Below, in pieces: positions 6,747 to 13,201 of a stretch of 13,201 nt of DNA (position 1 is its first letter; each line of letters starts with the position of its first letter). A program made the translations under genes and the position numbers. Below the pieces are notes generated by a model, which saw only the letters and a list, made by a program, of their open reading frames with translations, was not told the origin of the DNA and did not search any database. The stretch spans positions 1 through 13,201 of the forward strand of contig JAHHSM010000046.1 of the NCBI GenBank assembly GCA_020025175.1. Reading direction: 5' to 3'. Origin of the DNA: Oscillospiraceae bacterium. Its GTDB lineage: Bacteria; Bacillota; Clostridia; Oscillospirales; Oscillospiraceae.

Positions 6747-8756
6747 ATGAGAATTTACAATGGAATTTTGAAAATTCCTGGAACAACCCTGAAAGGGGAA
6801 AATCCCCAGCCAAGATTTCGCGAAAAAACAGCGAATATTTACTGTACCGAGGATGGAACATTGCACCCCGACGAGCTGATTGGATACGGCGTTGCCTGCA
6901 ATACGCGCACACTTCCCTATCGGATGCAGGATCGCTATGACAGAAGCGAAGAAATGCAGTCTCTGGAGACAATTGTCATGGAGAACGACTACCTGAGAGC
7001 GGAATTTCTCCCCGGATACGGCGGCAAGCTGTGGAGCCTGTACGCCAAGGACGAGGAGAGGGAATTGCTCTTTGTAAATCCTGTATTCCGATTTGCCAAT
7101 ATTGCAAGCAGGAATGCCTGGATGTCCGGCGGTATTGAGTGGAACTTGGGGCACATGGGGCACAATATGTTTACTTCCTCGGATGTGTTCTGTGCGAAAG
7201 TTACAGCGCCTGATGGGGAGGAGTTTTTGCGAATCTATGAATACGAAGCCGGTCACTGTCAGATCCTGCAGATGGATTTCCATCTTCCTGACGGGGAAAA
7301 GCAGCTGGCAATGCATGTCCGCATCCAGAATGCCCGAAATAATGATGCACCGCTGTATTGGTGGACAAACATTGCCGTGCCACTGACGGATCATACACGT
7401 GTTTTTTCTGCCTCTCCAGAGATCATCTATCAGCTGATTCCTGAGGAAACCGGAGGAGTACCCGGTTTTGGACACTGCCAGATGCCGGAACAACCCAATC
7501 TCCCAGGTGTTGACCTGAGCTACCCCAGACGGATTCCCCATTCTCTGGAATATTTCTTCCAAACACCAAAAAACGATGCTGCGCCCTGGGAGGTCAGCAT
7601 TGAAAAGGACGGTAAGGGTTTGGTGGAACGTTCTACTCAGCCGCTGCGGACAAGAAAAATGTTCACATGGGGGAGTAATATCGGAGGGCGTCACTGGTGT
7701 GACTATCTGTCTAGGCAGGGAGAGGGGGATTACATTGAGCTGCAAGCCGGTCTTTCACCCTCTCAGCTGCACACAGATGTGCTGCCTGGTGACGGGGTCG
7801 TGATGTTCACACAGCTGTTTGGCGCATTCTCCACGGACGATCAGGCCCAGCAGTTGGAGTGGAACGAAGCACTCCCCGGTGTTGCATCCAGGGTAGAAGA
7901 GCTGATCCCTGCGGCTAAGGTAAACAGACTGAATGTGCAATATACGCTCAAGAGCACCCTGAAGGCACAGCAAATTCTGCATCAAGGCAGCTGGTATGGA
8001 GGATTGGAAATGGCACGTCGCGAGAAAGCGGGAGAAATGCCCATTGCCTGTCATCTGAACTTTCCTAAGCCCGATGTCGGCGCATATCAAGCATGGGGCG
8101 ATTTGCTCAACGGGATACAGATGCCTGAAACCAAAGTGCCGCATCCCTATCTGACAGACAGCCAGTGGCTCGTGTATCTGAAATCCGCTGCAGAAAATGG
8201 AAACGATGAAACAAAATTCCAGTATGCGGTTTCTCTTGCTGAAAATGGTCAAATCAGGCAGGCAAAACAGATATTAAATGAGCTGATTCAGCACAAAGAC
8301 CCCTGGGCAGCTCACGCATTGGCACTGCTTTATAAGCGAGACAAGCAGTATCATCAGGCGGCAGAGTATTTTCTGATGGCATATGAATGGGAATGCGGCA
8401 CGCTGGATCAGAGTTTTGCGGAGGAAGCGCTTGAATCTTTGCTGTTGGATAAGCGTTATGAAGAGGCCTGGAATCTGTACAGTGCGATTCCAGCAGAGAA
8501 GAAAAGCGAACTGGAGCAGCTGCTTGTGGCAGAAGCCGCAGTGAAATTGGGCAACTATGATTATCTGGAAGCCGCTTATACCAAAGTTTACTCTGCAATC
8601 CGGGAAGGCTCTGTCGGACTTTCGGATGTCTGGTTTGAACATCAGGCACGCAAAGCGGCTGAGCAGCAGGGTGTGGAATTTACCCCGGATATGATTGATC
8701 GTGATTTGCAGCTTCCCTATAATCTGAACTTCCTGATGTTTACAGATGACAAGTAA
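6747..8756 (+). CDS. DUF5107 domain protein with C-terminal TPR-like repeats
   Basis: This 669-residue protein has no signal peptide and is probably cytoplasmic. Residues about 75-360 match the DUF5107 pattern, thought to adopt a galactose-mutarotase-like beta-sandwich: MENDYLRAEFLPGYGGKLWSL (78-98), RNAWMSGGIEWNLGHMGH (122-139) and YWWTNIAVPL (204-213). Charged and aromatic residues there (Glu131, Trp132, His136, His139) are candidates for sugar binding. Residues about 470-640 are helical and TPR-like (AKQILNELIQHKDPWAAHALALLYK, YHQAAEYFLMAYEWE). The family is often found beside glycoside hydrolases and sugar importers; its reaction is not settled to my knowledge. GGAGG lies eight bases before the ATG and the gene follows the permease by 22 bases, so they are co-transcribed. 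A role in handling the imported sugar is inferred. Confidence 0.85.
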   Translation: MRIYNGILKIPGTTLKGENPQPRFREKTANIYCTEDGTLHPDELIGYGVACNTRTLPYRMQDRYDRSEEMQSLETIVMENDYLRAEFLPGYGGKLWSLYAKDEERELLFVNPVFRFANIASRNAWMSGGIEWNLGHMGHNMFTSSDVFCAKVTAPDGEEFLRIYEYEAGHCQILQMDFHLPDGEKQLAMHVRIQNARNNDAPLYWWTNIAVPLTDHTRVFSASPEIIYQLIPEETGGVPGFGHCQMPEQPNLPGVDLSYPRRIPHSLEYFFQTPKNDAAPWEVSIEKDGKGLVERSTQPLRTRKMFTWGSNIGGRHWCDYLSRQGEGDYIELQAGLSPSQLHTDVLPGDGVVMFTQLFGAFSTDDQAQQLEWNEALPGVASRVEELIPAAKVNRLNVQYTLKSTLKAQQILHQGSWYGGLEMARREKAGEMPIACHLNFPKPDVGAYQAWGDLLNGIQMPETKVPHPYLTDSQWLVYLKSAAENGNDETKFQYAVSLAENGQIRQAKQILNELIQHKDPWAAHALALLYKRDKQYHQAAEYFLMAYEWECGTLDQSFAEEALESLLLDKRYEEAWNLYSAIPAEKKSELEQLLVAEAAVKLGNYDYLEAAYTKVYSAIREGSVGLSDVWFEHQARKAAEQQGVEFTPDMIDRDLQLPYNLNFLMFTDDK

Positions 8757-8787
8757 TTGGTTTTAGGCTTTACGGCACTTCTTTGTA

Positions 8788-8818
8788 AATTTCGGCCTGA
8801 GGAGATCAGGCCGAAATT
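8788..8818 (+). terminator. Perfect 13-bp hairpin inside the operon, no T tract
   Basis: AATTTCGGCCTGA (8788-8800) pairs fully with 8806-8818 around a GGAGA loop, 32 bases after the DUF5107 stop codon. It is followed by ATAAATATG, not by T residues, so it is not a standard intrinsic terminator. It may be a partial terminator or a processing and stability element that sets different levels for the upstream importer genes and the downstream fucosidase. Confidence 0.5.
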
Positions 8819-8851
8819 ATAAATATGCTTTTAGAATTGGAGGAAAAGAAT

Positions 8852-9106
8852 GTGAAAAGATCAATACGAAGTCTTCTCTCCGGGTGCCTGTCCATGACGA
8901 TGGTGTTTTCTCTACTGATGCCTCTTTCCGTCTATGCAGAACAGGTTCCGGATGAGACTAAATCAGCATCTGCGGCACAATCTGTTGAACCAACCGTATC
9001 CATAGACGCGACAGAAGACGTTGCAGCCACTGATCCGGAAGCCGCAGAGACGGAAGGGAATCAATTACTATCCAGAATTTTTTTATTCTGTAATGGATGC
9101 ATCTGA
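8852..9106 (+). CDS. Short secreted-protein frame, probably the 5' part of a broken gene
   Basis: A GTG start at 8852 with GGAGG eight bases upstream opens an 84-residue frame. It begins with a clear Sec signal peptide (KRSIRS, hydrophobic core, cleavage likely after SVYA at about residue 29). The rest is low-complexity and rich in A, E, T, D and S, as in linkers of cell-surface proteins. The frame ends at TGA 9104-9106, 22 bases after a run of seven T residues (9078-9084). Dropping one T would join it to the frame that runs on to 9314. I read it as the 5' part of a frameshifted and shortened gene, although a short secreted peptide cannot be excluded. Confidence 0.5.
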   Translation: MKRSIRSLLSGCLSMTMVFSLLMPLSVYAEQVPDETKSASAAQSVEPTVSIDATEDVAATDPEAAETEGNQLLSRIFLFCNGCI

Positions 9107-9314
9107 AGGAGATCTAATTGGGCCGTTGTTCAAACAGGACAAAGTTTACATCGGTAAAATTAAATCCGTAACTGAGGTTACCGATTCTGTTGCGGGAAAT
9201 CGTGACTGGTATATTAAAAAGTATTTTGAAGATAAGGTGCAAACGCAGATTCAGCAGGCAATTCAGCAGGCAGATGTTCAAAAAATAGGGAGTTACCCAA
9301 AACCTTCCATATAG
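9021..9314 (+). pseudogene. Out-of-frame 3' part of the secreted-protein gene, foldase-like tail
   Basis: This frame has only a TTG start and no ribosome binding site, so it is unlikely to be translated alone. Coding-like text begins around 9060. It includes YSVMDASEGDLIGPLFKQDKVYIGKI, which recalls the end of a parvulin/PrsA-type peptidyl-prolyl isomerase domain, then a helical basic and Gln-rich tail (YFEDKVQTQIQQAIQQADVQKIG). A true PrsA/SurA-like protein would need about 200 more residues between the signal peptide and this part. The locus therefore looks like a gene that lost its middle and then, or also, shifted frame at the T7 run. The foldase assignment is tentative. Confidence 0.45.
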
Positions 9315-9341
9315 CGATACTGTATAAGAAAGGTAATGATG

Positions 9342-10565
9342 ATGAAAATTGAATCGAGAATTGAAGAATTTCGGAAACGTGGATTTGGGTTATTTGTGCA
9401 CTATGGCCCGTATGTCCAATATCGGCACGGTGAATGGGCTATGAATTTGCGCGGCATGGATCAAACTCAGTATGAAAAACAGGCGCTGGAATTTGATTAC
9501 AGCAGCTTCGATGTGAAGCATTTGATCCGTGCGGCTAAAATCAGCGGTGCCCAATATATTACCTTTACTACACGACATCATGATGGATTCTCTTTGTACG
9601 ATACCCGCGGTTTGTCGGGCTATGATATCATGCATACGCCAAACGGTCGTGACATTGTAAAAGAATTTGCAGATGCCTGCCATGAAAACGATATTATGCC
9701 TTTCTTCTACCATACAACATTAGATTGGCATAATCCGAATTTTAAGAAGGATTTTTCTGCTTATCAACAGTACCTGAGGGATTCCATTCAGATCTTATGC
9801 GAAAATTATGGGGAAGTCGGGGGGTTCTGGTTGGACGGAAACTGGTCTGTGTCTGCCGAACTGTGGGATCTGGATGCACTTTACGGAACGATCCGCAAAT
9901 ATCAGCCCAACACAATCATTATCAACAATACCGGACTGGAAGCCCCTGGGATCATAGGACACAGGGAAATCGACTGTGTAACCTTTGAGCAGGGGATTCC
10001 TCAACTGATCGATTGTTCAGATAAAGAGAAGCAATACATCGGAGAAATGTGCTATCCATTATGTGAACACTGGGGGATTGCTGAAGATATCAATATTAAA
10101 TCTATGGGTCAGATATTGGAGGCGTATACCTCTTGCCGTAAGGTGGGTGGGAATTTTCTGCTTGGGATTTTTACAAAACCTGACGGAAGTCAGCCTCTAT
10201 TGCATCAGGGATATCTTGAGGCATTGGGACTGTGGATGAAGCGCAATAAAGCGGCACTGCACAATCCAAAGCCTGGAAATGTCATTGGAACCGGCAAGGA
10301 TTTCTGGTTGGAAGATGGTAGGAAAAAATATGCTTTTATCCATAATATCAGCACTTGGGGGGATTCCAATGTGCTGAAATCTGCACCTCGTGCAAAGTGC
10401 TGCTTTGAGAATGTGTCGGATCGGATCGTCTCCGGATGTTGGCTTGATAATGGGGATTCCATTGCATTTACGCAGGAAGATGGCCATCTTACTTTTGAAC
10501 CCGGAGGATTTCTTTACGGAGAAAGCTGGATTGTGCGTGTAGCCGAATTTAATAGCATAAAATAA
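9342..10565 (+). CDS. Alpha-L-fucosidase, GH29 family
   Basis: This 407-residue enzyme should release alpha-linked L-fucose by a retaining mechanism. The barrel motifs appear in order: GFGLFVHYGPY (14-24), the substrate-binding FTTRHHDGFSLYDT (75-88, His79/His80), DIVKEFADAC (104-113), and the nucleophile strand GGFWLDGNW with Asp165. Next come INNTGL (194-199), a conserved-position Glu216 in VTFEQG, CEHWGI (241-246) and GGNFLLGI (269-276), before a short C-terminal beta domain (about 310-407). There is no signal peptide, so it acts in the cytoplasm on imported sugar. Of three ATGs in a row, the one at 9342 has the best spacing (8 bases) from AAAGG. The acid/base residue varies in GH29 and I do not assign it firmly. 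It follows the broken gene by 27 bases and is the last gene of the operon. Confidence 0.9.
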   Translation: MKIESRIEEFRKRGFGLFVHYGPYVQYRHGEWAMNLRGMDQTQYEKQALEFDYSSFDVKHLIRAAKISGAQYITFTTRHHDGFSLYDTRGLSGYDIMHTPNGRDIVKEFADACHENDIMPFFYHTTLDWHNPNFKKDFSAYQQYLRDSIQILCENYGEVGGFWLDGNWSVSAELWDLDALYGTIRKYQPNTIIINNTGLEAPGIIGHREIDCVTFEQGIPQLIDCSDKEKQYIGEMCYPLCEHWGIAEDINIKSMGQILEAYTSCRKVGGNFLLGIFTKPDGSQPLLHQGYLEALGLWMKRNKAALHNPKPGNVIGTGKDFWLEDGRKKYAFIHNISTWGDSNVLKSAPRAKCCFENVSDRIVSGCWLDNGDSIAFTQEDGHLTFEPGGFLYGESWIVRVAEFNSIK

Positions 10566-10618
10566 GCGCGACGGCATTCAATCGTGATTTTACGTTTGCA
10601 ACTGAATTTTACACTTTG

Positions 10619-10657
10619 AACAGTGCGCAGTATATGGCTCATATATTGCGCACTGTT
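10619..10657 (+). terminator. Terminator hairpin after the fucosidase gene
   Basis: AACAGTGCGCAGTATATG (10619-10636) pairs with 10640-10657 over 18 bp with one G-U pair and a three-base loop. Only a TTT tract follows. It lies 54 bases past the fucosidase stop and probably ends the operon. Its last base is the first base of the -35 box of the response-regulator promoter. Confidence 0.65.
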
Positions 10658-10685
10658 TGACAAATTTCACATTATTTGCTATAAA
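10657..10685 (+). promoter_or_regulatory. Strong promoter of the response-regulator gene
   Basis: TTGACA (10657-10662) and TATAAA (10680-10685) are 17 bases apart, and the -10 box is preceded by TGC, an extended -10 motif. This is a near-consensus sigma-A promoter. Transcription would start near 10692, about 58 bases before the ATG. It suggests steady, independent expression of the regulator. Confidence 0.8.
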
Positions 10686-10749
10686 TTGCATTATGTACTC
10701 AACTTTAATCTAAAGGAATTTGAATTTCCAACATAAGAGGGAGGGCCGT

Positions 10750-12276
10750 ATGTACAATCTTCTGCTCGTCGATGACGAAAAAATTGCCTTGGATGGACTA
10801 TCTCATTATGTCCAGTGGGAGGATATGGGATTTCACCTGAAAGGGGCAGTGACATCCATTGCGGAAGCAAAAAACATCATTGAATATGAAAATATCCATG
10901 TGGTTTTAACGGATATTGAGTTAGAACGGGAATCCGGTCTGGATTTGATTCAGTGGGTGCATTTGAACTATCCTACGATTGTTTGCGTGGTCCTTACAGG
11001 GCACCGATCCTTTGATTATGCACAAAAAGCTCTCAGATATAATGTGTTTGACTTTCTTATAAAGCCTATACAATTTGATACACTTCGTATCACCTTTTCC
11101 AGATTGAAATCCAAACTGGAGGCCTCAGAGACAATCAATCGAAAAAACGATGAGTTCCTTCAATTAAAGAAAGTAAGCTTCTTTAACAAAATGGTTTCCG
11201 ATCAAAATTTTATTCCGGACCCTGTGCTTTTGGCGCAAATGGAGATTGCGCCATATTCAACCCTGCTTCTAGCAAGGATTTCCCTTTCGGATAAAACTGT
11301 ATCCCCGGAATGCACCAGAAGTTATTTGTTTGATAATCTAATCAAGCAGTATACCTGGACACATCAGCCGGATATTTTTTACATGGGGCCTTTGGAATTT
11401 TCTGTAATTTTTTATGATGTTTCGGAAAGTACGCTGTCCGAACAGTTGACACACTGGCTTAATTCCAACGATGTAATCCTGAAAATTGCGATCAGTGGTG
11501 AATTTCACCATCTTAAAAATCTCTATCATGCCCACAGACAAGCCGGACAGGCCTTAGATTATGCCTTCTGGAAACACAGTGAATCTGTGATCTGTTTTCG
11601 CAATATGGAACTACCTCAGGAAGAACGGTGTACATTCTCTGAGGAGTTAAAAGCATCCTTTATGGCTGCTTTGGAATCAAAAAATCTCAACACCATGATT
11701 GCACTGGTCGATAATGAACTGCTTAGCCTTTGTCGCAGCAGCAACAATATTAACCTCCTCCACTCCTTTGGTATTGAGCTTTTCATGTTTATTTCTCATT
11801 TTCTGAAGAATTATCTTCCTGGATATGCCGAAAATGAAAATATGCAGATGGTACGCCAGATCATCTCGCTTGCATCGCCGGACGACATCTGCGTTTATAT
11901 CCGAAAGTGTGTATTTTCTATGTGGTCATTGGTCAAGGACAGCTCCACACACAGCAGCAATACCCTGTTGGAAATTCAGAAATACATCAATGAGCACTAC
12001 ATGGACAATATTTCCCTGCACCATTTGGCCGAGGTGTTTTTTCTGCACCCTAACTATTTGAGTCGGATGTTTAAGGAAAAAATCGGTCAGAATTTTATTG
12101 ATTACCTTACATCGGTGAGGGTTGAAAAGGCAAAAGATTTACTGAAAACCACGAATTGGAAAATAGGCGAAATCAGTTTGGCGGTGGGATATGAAACGCC
12201 GAAATATTTCAGCAACATTTTCAAGGAAAAATGCGGCATGACCCCCAAGGAATATCGTATCTCTGATGTAAAATAA
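10750..12276 (+). CDS. Response regulator, YesN type, with AraC DNA-binding domain
   Basis: This 508-residue transcription factor would be phosphorylated by a YesM-type kinase and activate sugar-uptake promoters. The receiver domain (1-120) shows Asp8/Asp9, phospho-acceptor Asp55 in VVLTDIELE, Thr83 and Lys105 in FLIKP. A variable middle of about 280 residues follows. The AraC/XylS domain occupies about 405-508: first helix-turn-helix around ISLHHLAEVFFLHPNYLSRMFKE, second around WKIGEISLAVGYETPKYFSNIFKE, ending in GMTPKEYR. The ATG at 10750 follows GGGAGGG with close spacing; an in-frame TTG at 10720 gives a less likely extension. Length and layout match YesN-type regulators. Its kinase is probably the gene at the far left, over 8 kb away, an unusual separation because such pairs are usually adjacent. 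Confidence 0.93.
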   Translation: MYNLLLVDDEKIALDGLSHYVQWEDMGFHLKGAVTSIAEAKNIIEYENIHVVLTDIELERESGLDLIQWVHLNYPTIVCVVLTGHRSFDYAQKALRYNVFDFLIKPIQFDTLRITFSRLKSKLEASETINRKNDEFLQLKKVSFFNKMVSDQNFIPDPVLLAQMEIAPYSTLLLARISLSDKTVSPECTRSYLFDNLIKQYTWTHQPDIFYMGPLEFSVIFYDVSESTLSEQLTHWLNSNDVILKIAISGEFHHLKNLYHAHRQAGQALDYAFWKHSESVICFRNMELPQEERCTFSEELKASFMAALESKNLNTMIALVDNELLSLCRSSNNINLLHSFGIELFMFISHFLKNYLPGYAENENMQMVRQIISLASPDDICVYIRKCVFSMWSLVKDSSTHSSNTLLEIQKYINEHYMDNISLHHLAEVFFLHPNYLSRMFKEKIGQNFIDYLTSVRVEKAKDLLKTTNWKIGEISLAVGYETPKYFSNIFKEKCGMTPKEYRISDVK

Positions 12277-12288
12277 GGCTGAGAGAAG

Positions 12289-12331
12289 ACACCCTGTCCA
12301 TCTTGGGGAAAATCCCCGAAGGACAGGGTGT
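12289..12331. terminator. Shared hairpin between convergent genes
   Basis: ACACCCTGTCC (12289-12299) is the complement of 12321-12331, and GGGG/CCCC inside adds a second stem around AAAAT. On the plus strand TGTTTC follows; on the minus strand CTTCTCTC follows. It lies between the stop codons of the response regulator and the YesL-like gene and probably serves both. Confidence 0.6.
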
Positions 12332-12347
12332 TGTTTCTGCGGAAATA

Positions 12348-12995
12348 TCAGGTTTTCTGGGAGTGGAGGGCTGTTTGCTCTATATAAGGTGCGAAGATTT
12401 TTCGCAGAAAATGAACATTGATGCATGCTGCGCAGGAGAAATAAAAAAGACACCAAAAAAGTCCCAGTACAGCATACAGATAAGGAAACAGAATCATAAC
12501 TGCAAAGGGGAGAATATTGACAGCGGTAATCACAATTGACTGGGGAAGATATGCCACCGTGAAAGCGATGGAATTGCGCAATGTCTTTCCAACAGTGTTC
12601 ACAAACTGGCTTAACTGCGGGAACGTATAGCTGTATACCATTAAAATAAGAATTCCCAGCACTGCAAACACAACAAAAATATATTTAATGTCACCTTCCA
12701 TTTGAAGAAACAGAAAAATATTGAAAATATCGCAAACCAGATACAGCAGTATCAGGAGCCATAGTCCTGTTGCTTGCTTGAAATTTTCCCGAAAGGCTTT
12801 AAAATAGCTTCTGCAGATACCGCTTTCTCGACTTGTGCCAAACCGAAAACACACCGTGTACAATGCGGTGTTTGCAGCGCCGATTGTCAAAATGGGGAGG
12901 CAGGTGAGCAGGTAAATTACATTTAAGACAACCAGATCAACGATCCGTGAGAGTGCGGCCATCAATTTAGAATTCACGCTAAATAATCCTTGCAT
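12348..12995 (-). CDS. YesL-like membrane protein (DUF624)
   Basis: This 215-residue protein is almost wholly hydrophobic, with about five membrane helices (about 17-38, 72-92, 102-120, 143-165 and 168-186). The N-terminal segment SRIVDLVVLNVIYLLTCLPI followed by LTIGAANTALY is the hallmark of DUF624/YesL. YesL proteins are typically found beside YesM/YesN two-component systems and LplABC-type sugar importers; their biochemical role is unknown to me, and an accessory role in signalling or transport is inferred. Start choice: AGGAG (13009-13005) is nine bases before the ATG at 12995 but only three before the ATG at 13001, so 12995 is preferred. The gene converges on the response regulator and has its own promoter. 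Confidence 0.88.
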   Translation of the reverse strand: MQGLFSVNSKLMAALSRIVDLVVLNVIYLLTCLPILTIGAANTALYTVCFRFGTSRESGICRSYFKAFRENFKQATGLWLLILLYLVCDIFNIFLFLQMEGDIKYIFVVFAVLGILILMVYSYTFPQLSQFVNTVGKTLRNSIAFTVAYLPQSIVITAVNILPFAVMILFPYLYAVLGLFWCLFYFSCAACINVHFLRKIFAPYIEQTALHSQKT

Positions 12996-13039
12996 AACCA
13001 TCAACTCCTAGTATGCTTGCTGTGATTTTTACCATGGCT

Positions 13040-13068
13040 ATTGTACCAAAATAAATAACTGCTTACAA
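13040..13068 (-). promoter_or_regulatory. Promoter of the YesL-like gene
   Basis: On the minus strand TTGTAA (13068-13063) and TACAAT (13045-13040) are exactly 17 bases apart, close to consensus. Transcription would begin near 13033, giving a leader of about 38 bases. An inverted repeat, ACAAGC-ATTGCG-GCTTGT (13065-13082), overlaps the -35 box and could be an operator. Confidence 0.6.
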
Positions 13069-13201
13069 GCATTGCGGCTTGTCCTGTTAAAATATTGGGC
13101 AAACAGCATAATATTGTAGTACCATATGTTATATTGCAGCATTCGGTCGCATGCATGTAAATGAGCGGCGAAAAGTAAAACTTATCTTCTTCCTATACTG
13201 A

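Noticed and set aside
6714..7745. 343-codon minus-strand frame opposite the DUF5107 gene
   Set aside because: The plus-strand frame shows recognised family motifs; the antisense frame has no recognisable domain and is most likely a shadow.
9079..9085. T TTT TTA slippery heptamer in phase with the secreted-protein frame, suggesting programmed -1 frameshifting
   Set aside because: A -1 shift leads to a stop codon within three codons (ATT CTG TAA); the downstream coding-like frame needs a +1 shift, so classic -1 recoding does not explain it.

Overview
The window looks like a piece of chromosome from a gut-type Clostridia (Firmicutes; Oscillospiraceae or Lachnospiraceae would fit, but this is inference). 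The reasons are strong AGGAGG ribosome binding sites, moderate GC, a YesM/YesN-type two-component system, a sugar ABC importer without its own ATPase, and a YesL (DUF624) protein. It holds one coherent glycan-uptake and degradation locus. No tRNA, rRNA, CRISPR array or recognisable insertion sequence was seen.

Layout, left to right: 1-349 has no intact gene, only a possible decayed coding segment and a 14-bp perfect hairpin. 350-2233 (minus) is a YesM-type sensor histidine kinase. 2234-2714 is non-coding and carries the probable kinase promoter and three stacked hairpins. 2715-4079 (minus) is the lipoprotein sugar-binding protein. 4080-4471 is a divergent control region. 4472-10565 (plus) reads as an operon: MalF-like permease, MalG-like permease with a large extra loop, a DUF5107/TPR protein, a hairpin, a broken secreted-protein gene, and a GH29 alpha-L-fucosidase. 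A strong terminator hairpin follows and abuts a near-consensus promoter for the YesN/AraC-type response regulator (10750-12276, plus). A hairpin then separates this gene from a convergent YesL-like membrane protein (12348-12995, minus).

Likely working model (inference): the kinase senses an extracytoplasmic signal and phosphorylates the response regulator, which activates the divergent binding-protein and permease promoters. The lipoprotein delivers a fucosylated oligosaccharide to the two-permease channel, which is probably energised by a shared MsmX-type ATPase encoded elsewhere. The cytoplasmic fucosidase, which has no signal peptide, and perhaps the DUF5107 protein then process it.

The oddest items are the roughly 155-residue insertion in the MalG-like permease, the frameshifted secreted-protein relic inside the operon, the rearranged gene order (binding protein divergent from its permeases, kinase and regulator at opposite ends), and the tandem hairpins downstream of the binding protein.
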